Below, one piece after another: positions 1 to 7,787 of a stretch of DNA of 14,294 bases. The DNA is taken from NCBI GenBank assembly GCA_964624465.1, contig CAZUZD010000149.1, positions 1 through 14,294 of the forward strand, given 5' to 3'. Within the stretch, counting starts at the first letter, position 1. Every line of letters begins with the position of its first letter. The stretch comes from CAZUZD01 sp964624465. GTDB taxonomy: Bacteria > Planctomycetota > Planctomycetia > Isosphaerales > Isosphaeraceae. Below the pieces are notes generated by a model, which was not told where the DNA came from, did no database searches, and saw nothing but the letters and a program-made list of their open reading frames with translations. The position numbers and the translations under genes are program-made.

Positions 1-54
1 ACGTACTCGGGGACGAGGCCGGCCAGGTCATCGGTCGCCCCGGAGCCGAGCCGC

Positions 55-1485
55 ATGCGGACGCCCAAGCCTGCACCCACTCACGCCGCCGGCCCGCTCC
101 CGGGCCGCCGCGAGCTGCTGCGCGCCGGGGCGCTGGCGAGCGTCGGGCTCGGGCTGCCGGGGCTGCTCGCCGGCCGGGCCCGCGCGGTCGCGGCGGGGGC
201 CCCGGCGCCCCGGGCCCGCGCCTGCATCCTGCTGTTCATGTGGGGGGGCCCGGCGCAGCAGGAGACCTGGGACCTGAAGCCCGAGGCCCCCCTGGAGGTG
301 CGCGGCGAGTTCCGGCCGATCGCCACCCGGGTGCCCGGCGTGCAGATCTCCGAGCACTTCCCCAGGCTGGCGGTGCGGGCCGACCGGCTGGCGATCGTCC
401 GGTCGCTGCACCACGCCGACGTCAACCACACCACGGCCACGCACGCGCTGCTGACCGGCCGCCCGATCCCCCGGCCCGACAGCGAGTTCGGCGAGGACTG
501 GCCGCACTTTGGCGCCGTGCGGGCCCACCTGGACCGCCGCCCGAGGGGCACGCCGCTGCCCCCGTTCGTGCAGCTGCGGCCCACGGTGCCCGACGCCGCG
601 CCCCGGTTCGTCGAGCAGAGCCACGGCCAGGGGGCCGGCTGGCTGGGCCGGGCGCTGGACCCGTTCACGATCGACGACGACCCGAACCGCCCCGATTACC
701 ACGTCGGCTCGTTCGGCCTGCCCGACGGCGTCGGGCCCGACCGCCTGGACGACCGCCGCCGGCTGCTGGGGGCCGTCGAGGCGCAGGCGCGAGCGGCCTG
801 GGACGCAGGCACCGCCGGTGTGCTAGACTCGCACCAGACGCGCGCTTATGGTTTGCTGACCGACCCCCGGGCCCTGGCCGCCTTCGACCTGGCCCGCGAG
901 GACCCCCGGCTCCGCGACCGCTACGGTCGCCACCCGCACGGCCAGTCGGTCCTGCAGGCGCGGCGGCTGGTCGAGGCCGGGGTGCCGCTGGTGACGGTCT
1001 TCTGGCCCAACGACGGCACGGCCAACGTCAGCGTGTACTGGGACACGCACAACCGCAACTTCGTCGACCTGAAGACCCGGCTGATGCCGGTCGCCGACCA
1101 GGCGTTCGCGGCGCTGCTCGATGACCTGGAGGCGCGCGGCATGCTCGACGAGACCCTGGTCGTCTGGACCGGCGAGTTCGGCCGCACGCCCCGGGTCGGC
1201 CAGAGCGTGGTCGGCGGCGCCGGGGCGGGCCGCGACGGCCGCGACCACTGGCCGCACTGCTTCTCGGCCGTGCTGGCCGGCGGCGGGATCCGGGGCGGCA
1301 CGGTCCACGGCGCCAGCGACCGCTGGGCGGCGCACCCGGCGCGCGACCCGGTGACGCCGGCCGACCTGGCGGCCACGATCTACGATCGCCTGGGGCTGGA
1401 CCCCGCCCTGGAGCTGGCCGACCCGCTGGGCCGACCCCAGCGGCTCTGCACCGGGACCCCGATTTCCAGTGTGCTGTTACGCTGA
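55..1485 (+). CDS. DUF1501 domain-containing exported protein
   Basis: This 476-residue protein belongs to the DUF1501 family, which sits in the alkaline phosphatase/sulfatase superfamily and is greatly expanded in planctomycetes. Its substrate is unknown. The N-terminus has a twin-arginine-like signal (GRRELLRAG, then a hydrophobic stretch ending near ARA), so export by Tat is likely. Family landmarks are visible: FMWGGPAQQETWD just after the signal, DVNHTTATH near residues 122-130, WDTHNRN at 329-335, GEFGRTPR at 373-380 and DHWPH at 397-401. The histidines and acidic residues here correspond to the superfamily's metal and active-site region by inference. The length is normal for the family. 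ATG 55 is preferred because GGAG lies 9 nt upstream, although the frame stays open to the window edge. DUF1501 genes often follow DUF1549/DUF1553 cytochrome-type genes, which would lie outside this window. The next gene starts 37 nt downstream. Confidence 0.93.
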   Translation: MRTPKPAPTHAAGPLPGRRELLRAGALASVGLGLPGLLAGRARAVAAGAPAPRARACILLFMWGGPAQQETWDLKPEAPLEVRGEFRPIATRVPGVQISEHFPRLAVRADRLAIVRSLHHADVNHTTATHALLTGRPIPRPDSEFGEDWPHFGAVRAHLDRRPRGTPLPPFVQLRPTVPDAAPRFVEQSHGQGAGWLGRALDPFTIDDDPNRPDYHVGSFGLPDGVGPDRLDDRRRLLGAVEAQARAAWDAGTAGVLDSHQTRAYGLLTDPRALAAFDLAREDPRLRDRYGRHPHGQSVLQARRLVEAGVPLVTVFWPNDGTANVSVYWDTHNRNFVDLKTRLMPVADQAFAALLDDLEARGMLDETLVVWTGEFGRTPRVGQSVVGGAGAGRDGRDHWPHCFSAVLAGGGIRGGTVHGASDRWAAHPARDPVTPADLAATIYDRLGLDPALELADPLGRPQRLCTGTPISSVLLR

Positions 1486-1522
1486 GTGACCCGTCCTCTG
1501 CCTCGCCCCCGAGCCCAATCTC

Positions 1523-3055
1523 ATGAGTTCCGAGATCAATAGCTCCAACCCCCGCTCGCTCGACCGGCTGGCCGAGATGGTCCGCCAGGCCGAGGCCCGC
1601 ACCCGGGCCCAGAAGCTCGGGGCCGAGACCCAGCAGGCGGCCGAGGCGCTCCGCGCCGTCGAGACGCACTCGCGGGTGCTCGAGGCCCGGCTCCGCGACG
1701 AGCGGCCCAACCTGCTGCGGGCCCTGGCCGAGGTGGCCGAGGACGAGCAGCGGCTCAAGGAGCTGATCCGCAAGGTCGCCCAGCTCCTGGGTGCCGCCGC
1801 CCTGGACCCCGCCGACGGCCGGCAGTTCGAGCGCGAGATCGAGACCAGCCGGGCCGAGATCGACGCCCGCCGCCGCCGGCACCAGCAGGCGCTCGATGCG
1901 CTCAACCGCGAGGTCCTGGAGTGCCGCCGCTCGCTCCAGGCGGCGCTGGACGCCTACCAGGTGCTCCGCCGCGACGTCGACCGGCTCCAGCCCGAGGCCG
2001 CCGAGCAGTTCGCCGCCGACGACCGCCTGGCCCGCGCCGCCGAGGTCCTGTTCCCCGCCGGCCAGGTCCGCGCCCTGGCCCGCGAGGTCGACGACGCCAG
2101 CACCCACTTCGGCATGCTCGAGACCAAGGAGCAGCTGGCCCAGCTGACCATCTGGATCGGCCGGTTCCGCCGGCTCCAGGCCATGGAGGGCGCCGGGCTC
2201 TCCGACGACGACCAGGCCACGTTGCAGCGGGTGTTCCCGCGGCTGGTCGGGCTCTCCAAGCACTACGAGCCGGGCTACATCGAGGCGTTCCGCCAGGGGT
2301 ACACGACCGACTGGGACGCCTACGTCGCCGACGCCGAGGACCAGCTCCGCCGCGCCAGCGAGCAGGCCCGCCAGCGCCGGCTCATCGAGCAGCGGCGCCG
2401 CGACCAGCAGGGGCGCGACCTCGACCGGGCCCAGCGGGGCCGCGAGGCCGGCCTGGCCGCCCTGGCCGAGCTGCGGGCCCAGCTCGAGCGCCCGTCGCCC
2501 AGCGCGGTCACGCCGGCCGAGTTCCAGGAGGGGGTCGCCCGCGCCCTGGCCGGCCTCGACCCCTCCGAGCCCGAGCTGCTGGCCCTCGCCGGCCCCCACC
2601 GCGACCTCCTGACCGGCGGCGACTTCCGCGCCCTGCGCCGGGCCCTCGACCGCGACGTCACCCCCCCCGCCGCGCCCTCCGAGGCCCCCGACGAGGCCGC
2701 CCCCCAGGCCGAGTACGCCGACCTGATCCCCCGCACCCGGGGCCGCTCGGCCGTGCTCGTCGGCGGCTCGGCCCGCGAGGCCCAGCGCCGGGCGCTGGAG
2801 CGGCTCTTCGCCTTCGAGACCCTCGACTGGGAAACGCTCGACCCGGCCCGCCCCGCCCTGCTGGACGCCATCGAGAGCCGGATCCGCCAGCACGGCGTCG
2901 ACCTGGTCCTCTGCCTCCGGGGCGCCGCCGGCGTCGACGCCTCGGAGCGGCTCCAGGCCGTCAGCGCCCAGGCCGGCGTCCCCTGCCTGGTCCTGGAGCC
3001 AGGCGCCGGCCCCGCCCAGGTCGCCGCCGCCCTCCGCGACACCCTCCAGGCCTGA
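1523..3055 (+). CDS. coiled-coil protein with DUF2325-like C-terminal domain
   Basis: This 510-residue protein has no signal peptide or membrane segment and is probably cytoplasmic. Residues about 10-165 are rich in Glu, Arg, Gln, Ala and Leu and read as a long coiled coil. A second Arg/Gln-rich helical stretch lies at about 270-315, followed by a Pro/Ala-rich linker at about 385-400. The last 100 residues look like a small Rossmann-like domain: a beta strand with AVLVGG at 410-415, the patch FETLDWETLD, a second strand DLVLCLRG starting at D460, then VPCLVLEPG and a final helix. This order resembles DUF2325, whose members are also often preceded by coiled coils, but the assignment is by eye only. 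The function is unknown. No clear Shine-Dalgarno precedes ATG 1523; the start rests on the 37-nt spacing to the DUF1501 gene. The C-terminal half strongly prefers C-ending codons, in contrast to the kinases downstream. Confidence 0.85.
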   Translation: MSSEINSSNPRSLDRLAEMVRQAEARTRAQKLGAETQQAAEALRAVETHSRVLEARLRDERPNLLRALAEVAEDEQRLKELIRKVAQLLGAAALDPADGRQFEREIETSRAEIDARRRRHQQALDALNREVLECRRSLQAALDAYQVLRRDVDRLQPEAAEQFAADDRLARAAEVLFPAGQVRALAREVDDASTHFGMLETKEQLAQLTIWIGRFRRLQAMEGAGLSDDDQATLQRVFPRLVGLSKHYEPGYIEAFRQGYTTDWDAYVADAEDQLRRASEQARQRRLIEQRRRDQQGRDLDRAQRGREAGLAALAELRAQLERPSPSAVTPAEFQEGVARALAGLDPSEPELLALAGPHRDLLTGGDFRALRRALDRDVTPPAAPSEAPDEAAPQAEYADLIPRTRGRSAVLVGGSAREAQRRALERLFAFETLDWETLDPARPALLDAIESRIRQHGVDLVLCLRGAAGVDASERLQAVSAQAGVPCLVLEPGAGPAQVAAALRDTLQA

Positions 3056-3138
3056 GCCCCCCGCCCCGCTGATGCCGTTGCATGCGTGCGTGACCGGGCG
3101 CGCTTGCGCACAGGAATCAACTCGGTTGGGATTGTCAG

Positions 3139-3167
3139 CGAACACGGTTTTTTGATGAGATAGAGAT
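3139..3167 (+). promoter_or_regulatory. promoter-like element shared by the two paralogous kinases (copy 1)
   Basis: An AT-richer stretch in an otherwise very GC-rich region contains ACGGTTTT followed by TTGATGAGATAGAG. A matching block (CGAA, ACGGTTTT, TGAT, AGA, A.AG, GAT) lies upstream of the next kinase at 6043-6073. It sits about 180 nt before the kinase start. TTGTCA at 3132-3137 and TGAGAT at 3156-3161, with an 18-nt spacer, weakly resemble a sigma-70 promoter. The copy upstream of the second kinase lacks a good -35, so the conserved block may instead be a regulator site or a different sigma-factor promoter. Confidence 0.35.
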
Positions 3168-3180
3168 GTCTGCTGGCCGC

Positions 3181-3275
3181 CCCCGCGTCGTTTGCGGGGC
3201 CGGTCTGGGCCTCTGGCCCCCCTGGACGCGACGACGCGTCTCCCCCTCCGCGGGGTGCCCGCACCGGGACCCCGC
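3181..3275 (+). promoter_or_regulatory. structured 5' leader of kinase 1: four consecutive hairpins
   Basis: Four non-overlapping perfect inverted repeats follow one another. CCCCGC/GCGGGG is at 3181-3186 and 3194-3199. GGGCC/GGCCC is at 3207-3211 and 3215-3219. GACGCG/CGCGTC is at 3225-3230 and 3235-3240, with a 4-nt loop. GCGGGGT/ACCCCGC is at 3250-3256 and 3269-3275, and overlaps an alternative GGTGC/GCACC hairpin at 3254-3265. They lie between the promoter-like element and the kinase start, so they would be in the 5' untranslated RNA. Short stems are common in such GC-rich DNA, so regulatory function is only a suggestion; the mutually exclusive pairings at the last stem are the most suggestive part. 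Confidence 0.3.
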
Positions 3276-3325
3276 CCTGGGCGGTGATCGCGTTTCGCAC
3301 GTCCCTGGCCCTCTCGCAGGTCACG

Positions 3326-4798
3326 ATGCCCGAACCCCCCCCCGGCATCCCGAAGCCCACGGATCCGGCTGCGCCCGCCGCGGCGGGCGGCAATCCGCTG
3401 GACCAGGCGCTGCAACGCTGGCTGCTGGACGGTCGCAACGACCCGGACCAGACGCTGCTGCGGTGGCTGATGGAGGGGCGTCGCGACGCGGCGCCGTCGT
3501 GGGTCGGTCCCGCCTCGGGGGACGGTCCGGTGTCGGGGTTCGACCCGGTGAGCGTGTCGCTGGTGGCCGACCTGAAGTCGGCGGTGGCGGCGGCGGTGCC
3601 GGTGGGCCCGCGCGTGGAGTCGGGCGAGGCCGCGGGGTCGGGCGCGGGGGTGGCGACGGGCCCGCTGCCGGACCGGGTGGGCTCGTACCGGATCGAGCGG
3701 GTGGCGGGTGTGGGGGGCATGGGGGCGGTCTTCGAGGCGGTCGACACCCGGCTGGGTCGTCGGGTGGCGCTCAAGATGCTCCGCCCCGACGGCGCGGACG
3801 AGGGGTCGGGGCAGAGTCGGTTCGCGCGTGAGGCGGTGGTGCTGGCGGCCTTGAACCACCCGAACATCGTGCCGGTGTACGAGGTGGGGGAACACGAGGG
3901 GCGTCCGTACCTGGTGCTGGAGTACATCGCGGGCGGCTCGCTGGCGCGGTGGGTGCGGGGCCGGGTGCTGTCGCCCCGCGAGGCGGCTCGGGCGGTGCGG
4001 GACCTCTCGGAGGCGGTGGGCTATGCGCACGCTCAGGGGGTGGTGCACCGGGACCTGAAGCCGGGCAACGTGCTGCTGAAGCCGCTGGAGGAGTCGGGCG
4101 ACCGGCCCCGACCGGCCCCGGTGGTGGCGGCGCTGGAGGGTCCGGGGGGCGACCCGGCGCTGGCGGGCCCGCCGCTGTCGTCGTACCGGCTGATGGTGGC
4201 GGACTTCGGTCTGGCGTGCTGGGGCGGGGAGCGGGCGGCGTTGACGCACGCGGGCCACCTGCTGGGGACGCCGTCGTACATGGCACCCGAGCAGGCGGTG
4301 GGCAATGGCCTGGCGGTGGGCCCGGCGGCGGACCTGTACGCGCTGGGTGCGATCCTGTACGAGCTGCTGACGGGCCACCCGCCGTTCCGGTCGGACACGG
4401 TGGCGGGTCTGCTGCGTCAGATCCAGGAGAACGAGCCGGTGCCCCCGGGGGTGCTGCAGCCTGGGGTGGATCGGGACCTGGAGACGATCTGCCTGAAGTG
4501 CCTGGAGAAGGACCCTCGGCGTCGGTACGCCAGCGCGGGTGAGCTGGAGCTGGACCTGGGTCGGTATCTGCGTCACGAGCCGATCCAGGCGCGGCCGGTG
4601 CGGTGGCCGGGTCGGGCGTATCGCTGGTGCCGTCGGAACCCGCTGGCGGCGGGTCTGGGGGCGCTGGCGTGCGGCCTGCTGGTGGCGCTGGGGGTGGGCG
4701 GTCAGGTGTCGGCGTGGAGCCAGGCGCGGCTGCGGGCGCAGGCGGAGCAGCGGACTCAGGAGGCCCGCCTGAGCGCGGCGCAGGCCCTGAAGGCGCAG
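3326..4798 (+). repeat. long direct repeat, copy 1 (kinase and membrane module)
   Basis: This half of kinase 1 is nearly identical in DNA to 6255-7787. Positions 3365-3780 match 6294-6709 with no difference by eye (416 bp, offset 2929). Another block of roughly 280 bp, covering the region through HRDLKPGN, is also essentially identical. Length differences occur in three places: after the catalytic lysine (8 codons), in the insertion before DFG (5 codons) and in the coiled coil (7 codons). DNA similarity collapses just past the transmembrane segment. This indicates recent duplication or gene conversion of the module. Confidence 0.9.
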
Positions 4799-6022
4799 CG
4801 GTGGGCCGACGGGCAACTCCGGACGACCTGGCCGGTCATCCGCGACATGCTCCGGCAGTTCCAGGCGCTGGGGAGTACCACCGATCCGCGCATCCGGCGG
4901 CTCCGGCGCGCGAATTACCGGCGGGCGTACGACTGGTGTCGCCAGCAGACGGCCGGCTGGGTCGAGGCCCCGACCTGGGATGCCGGGCAGCTCCAGATCG
5001 CGCGGATGCAGGCCTGGCTGGGCCGGGCCCTGGACCTGAAGGACGATCATGTAACGCTCCTGGCCCGGGTCATCCGCGAGGGGGAGCGGCTCCGGCAACT
5101 GGACCCGGCCGATCCGGACGTCACCCGCGAGCTGGCCGTCGCCTGCCTGCTCCACTCCGGCGAGCGCGACCACGAGCAGCCGGGGCAGGTCGAGGCCGCC
5201 CTGGCGGACCTGGACCGGGCCGATGCGCTGTTCCGGGAGCTGGTGCCGATCACCCCCGACGACATCGTGCTCTGGCGGAACCGGTACGCGGCGGCGGCCA
5301 ACGCCGCGCCGCTGCTGCGGCAGCTCGGCCGGCTCGACGAGGCGGCCGAGCGGCAGCGGCAGAGCCTGACCTGCCTGGCCGAGGTCCTGCGGATCGACCC
5401 CGGCAACCCCGAGACGCTCCTGCTGGTGGCCTCGCAGCGGCGGTTCCTGGGGCGCCTGATGGTCCAGCGGCGGCGCTGGCCGGAGGCGGAGTCGGCCCTG
5501 ACGGCGGCGCTGGACTGCCTGGACGGGCTGGCGCCGGAGGATCGCCAGCAGCCCGAGGCCGTCGACCTGCGGCTCCGCTGCCTGGCGTTCCGGGCCCAGG
5601 CGGCGGCCGGCCTGGGTCAGGCCGACCGGGTGGTGGCCGATGTCGAGGCGATCCTGGCCCTGGCGCCCGAGGAGCCGCTGCCCTCGGACCTCACGGTCGA
5701 GCTGATTCGCAGCCTGTACGACCTGGCGGCGGTGGCCGAGGCCCATCGCGTGCTCCCGACGCTGGTCCAGGACCGCCGGGTCCGCCTGGAGGACGCCTGG
5801 AAAGTGCTGCTGGAAGCGGCCCGGCACACCACCGCGCCGACCCTGCCCGCCGCCGAGCGGGTCGAGCGCACGGAGCGGGTCGGGCTCCTGCTCGAGGCCC
5901 TGGCCCGCCGCGGCGGGCTGGAAGCCTCCCCGTACCGCGAGGCGCTGCGGGCCGCACCGGAGTTCGCCACGCTCCGCGACTGCCCGGAGTTTCAGGCGTT
6001 GCTGACCCGGCTCGCCCCCTGA
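3326..6022 (+). CDS. transmembrane Ser/Thr protein kinase with TPR-like C-terminal region (kinase 1)
   Basis: This 898-residue Hanks-type (PknB-like) kinase phosphorylates Ser/Thr on unknown targets. Residues 26-55 form two 15-residue repeats (DQALQRWLL.., DQTLLRWLM..). The kinase domain spans about 121-410: glycine loop GVGGMG at 128-133, catalytic Lys150, HRDLKPGN at 241-248 (Asp243), DFG at 293-295 and APE at 320-322, so all key residues are present. H241 to D293 is 52 residues, about 30 more than usual, because of a Pro/Gly-rich insertion. One transmembrane helix lies at about 440-461, then a coiled coil, then a helical TPR-like tail predicted outside the cytoplasmic membrane. ATG 3326 is chosen over the in-frame ATG 3284 because GCAGG precedes it by 5 nt and the following MPxPxPGxPKP sequence matches the start of kinase 2. 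The tail switches to C-ending codons, unlike the kinase half. It is followed by kinase 2 after 232 nt. Confidence 0.93.
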   Translation: MPEPPPGIPKPTDPAAPAAAGGNPLDQALQRWLLDGRNDPDQTLLRWLMEGRRDAAPSWVGPASGDGPVSGFDPVSVSLVADLKSAVAAAVPVGPRVESGEAAGSGAGVATGPLPDRVGSYRIERVAGVGGMGAVFEAVDTRLGRRVALKMLRPDGADEGSGQSRFAREAVVLAALNHPNIVPVYEVGEHEGRPYLVLEYIAGGSLARWVRGRVLSPREAARAVRDLSEAVGYAHAQGVVHRDLKPGNVLLKPLEESGDRPRPAPVVAALEGPGGDPALAGPPLSSYRLMVADFGLACWGGERAALTHAGHLLGTPSYMAPEQAVGNGLAVGPAADLYALGAILYELLTGHPPFRSDTVAGLLRQIQENEPVPPGVLQPGVDRDLETICLKCLEKDPRRRYASAGELELDLGRYLRHEPIQARPVRWPGRAYRWCRRNPLAAGLGALACGLLVALGVGGQVSAWSQARLRAQAEQRTQEARLSAAQALKAQRWADGQLRTTWPVIRDMLRQFQALGSTTDPRIRRLRRANYRRAYDWCRQQTAGWVEAPTWDAGQLQIARMQAWLGRALDLKDDHVTLLARVIREGERLRQLDPADPDVTRELAVACLLHSGERDHEQPGQVEAALADLDRADALFRELVPITPDDIVLWRNRYAAAANAAPLLRQLGRLDEAAERQRQSLTCLAEVLRIDPGNPETLLLVASQRRFLGRLMVQRRRWPEAESALTAALDCLDGLAPEDRQQPEAVDLRLRCLAFRAQAAAGLGQADRVVADVEAILALAPEEPLPSDLTVELIRSLYDLAAVAEAHRVLPTLVQDRRVRLEDAWKVLLEAARHTTAPTLPAAERVERTERVGLLLEALARRGGLEASPYREALRAAPEFATLRDCPEFQALLTRLAP

Positions 6023-6042
6023 TCGGGTCGACTGCCGGCATC

Positions 6043-6073
6043 CGAATGACGGTTTTCTGATAGACAAAGCGAT
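6043..6073 (+). promoter_or_regulatory. promoter-like element shared by the two paralogous kinases (copy 2)
   Basis: ACGGTTTT at 6049-6056, followed by CTGATAGACAAAG, matches the block at 3139-3167 upstream of kinase 1. It starts 206 nt before kinase 2 and 21 nt after the kinase 1 stop. CTGATAG (6057-6063) and CTATCAG (6088-6094) also form a 7-bp inverted repeat, which could be an operator or a weak hairpin. The surrounding leader shows no similarity to that of kinase 1 until the GCAGG ribosome-binding motif just before the start, so the conserved block stands out. Confidence 0.35.
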
Positions 6074-6254
6074 CAGGCCACGCCACGCTATCAGATCGGG
6101 GCGGGCCGTCGATGCTGTCGGGCCCGTCCCACTTTCCCTCGCTCCGGGGGGCCGACGGGGGCCGAGGCCGTGCTCGCCCCACGTTCGGGGGCGCCGACGT
6201 CCGTGCCGCCCACACCCGACCCGAGCGAGCCTCCTCGGTTCTCCGCAGGCCCCG

Positions 6255-7787
6255 ATGCCCAACCCTGCCCCCGGCGCCCCGAAGCCCGCGGACCCGGCTG
6301 CGCCCGCCGCGGCGGGCGGCAATCCGCTGGACCAGGCGCTGCAACGCTGGCTGCTGGACGGTCGCAACGACCCGGACCAGACGCTGCTGCGGTGGCTGAT
6401 GGAGGGGCGTCGCGACGCGGCGCCGTCGTGGGTCGGTCCCGCCTCGGGGGACGGTCCGGTGTCGGGGTTCGACCCGGTGAGCGTGTCGCTGGTGGCCGAC
6501 CTGAAGTCGGCGGTGGCGGCGGCGGTGCCGGTGGGCCCGCGCGTGGAGTCGGGCGAGGCCGCGGGGTCGGGCGCGGGGGTGGCGACGGGCCCGCTGCCGG
6601 ACCGGGTGGGCTCGTACCGGATCGAGCGGGTGGCGGGTGTGGGGGGCATGGGGGCGGTCTTCGAGGCGGTCGACACCCGGCTGGGTCGTCGGGTGGCGCT
6701 CAAGATGCTGCGCCCCGACGACCTGGGCGAGGGGCCACGCTCGGGGCCGAGTTCGAGCCCGGCGCAGAGCCGGTTCGCGCGCGAGGCGGTGGTGCTGGCG
6801 GCCTTGAACCACCCGAACATCGTGCCGGTGTACGAGGTGGGGGAACACGAGGGGCGTCCGTACCTGGTGCTGGAGTACATCGCGGGCGGCTCGCTGGCGC
6901 GGTGGGTGCGGGGCCGGGTGCTGTCGCCCCGCGAGGCGGCTCGGGCGGTGCGGGACCTCTCGGAGGCGGTGGGCTATGCGCACGCTCAGGGGGTGGTGCA
7001 CCGGGACCTGAAGCCGGGCAACGTGCTGCTGAAGCCGCTGGAGGAGTCGGGCGACCGGCCCCGGCCGACACCGGCGCCGGTGATGGAGTTGGCGGCGGCG
7101 CTGGAGGGCTCGGGGGACGACCCGGCGCTGGCGGGCCCGCCGCTGTCGTCGTACCGTCTGATGGTGGCGGACTTCGGGCTGGCGTGCTGGGGCGGCGAGC
7201 GGGCGGCGTTGACGCACGCCGGCCACCTGCTGGGGACGCCGTCGTACATGGCTCCCGAGCAGGCGGTGGGCAATGGCCTGGCGGTGGGCCCGGCGGCCGA
7301 TCTGTATGCGCTGGGTGCGATCCTGTACGAGCTGCTGACGGGCCACCCGCCGTTCCGTTCGGACACGGTGGCGGGTCTGCTGCGTCAGATCCAGGAAAAC
7401 GAGCCGGTGCCTCCGGGGGTGCTGCAGCCCGGGGTGGATCGGGACCTGGAGACGATCTGCCTGAAGTGCCTGGAGAAGGACCCGAAGCGGCGTTACGGGA
7501 GCGCGGGCGAGCTGGCGGCCGACCTGGGGCGGTATCTGCGTCACGAGCCGATTCTGGCGCGTCCGGTGCGGTGGCCGGGTCGGGCGTATCGCTGGTGCCG
7601 CCGGAACCGGCTGGCGGCGGGGCTGGGGGCGCTGGCGTGCGGCCTGCTGGTGGCGCTGGGGGTGGGCGGTCAGGTGTCGGCGTGGAGCCAGGCGCGGCTG
7701 CGGGCGCAGGCCGAGGCCGGTGCCCAGGAGGCGCGGCTGAGCGCCGAGCAGGCCCGCGCCAGTGCCGCTCAGGCCCTGAAGGCGCAG
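6255..7787 (+). repeat. long direct repeat, copy 2 (kinase and membrane module)
   Basis: This is the partner of 3326-4798, with near-identical DNA over the N-terminal repeats, kinase domain and transmembrane segment. The copy is 60 nt longer, all in three in-frame indels. After the last shared tract (a common 18-mer ending at 4798 and 7787) the two genes no longer align at the DNA level. The DNA directly upstream of the start also does not align except for the GCAGG motif and the promoter-like block. Confidence 0.9.

Noticed and set aside
2661..2668. Eight-C tract in the coiled-coil gene as a slippage site
   Set aside because: Runs of this length are expected at this GC content and it lies in a Pro/Ala-rich linker with no sign of regulatory meaning.
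3284..3325. Longer kinase 1 start at ATG 3284
   Set aside because: It adds 14 residues with no counterpart in kinase 2, while ATG 3326 has the same GCAGG spacing and the same MPxPxPG start as kinase 2.
1028..6880. Minus-strand ORF of 1950 codons
   Set aside because: It lies antisense to the DUF1501 gene, the coiled-coil gene and kinase 1. Its product is low-complexity Arg/Pro/Gly/Gln-rich sequence without recognisable domains, as expected opposite codons ending in G or C.
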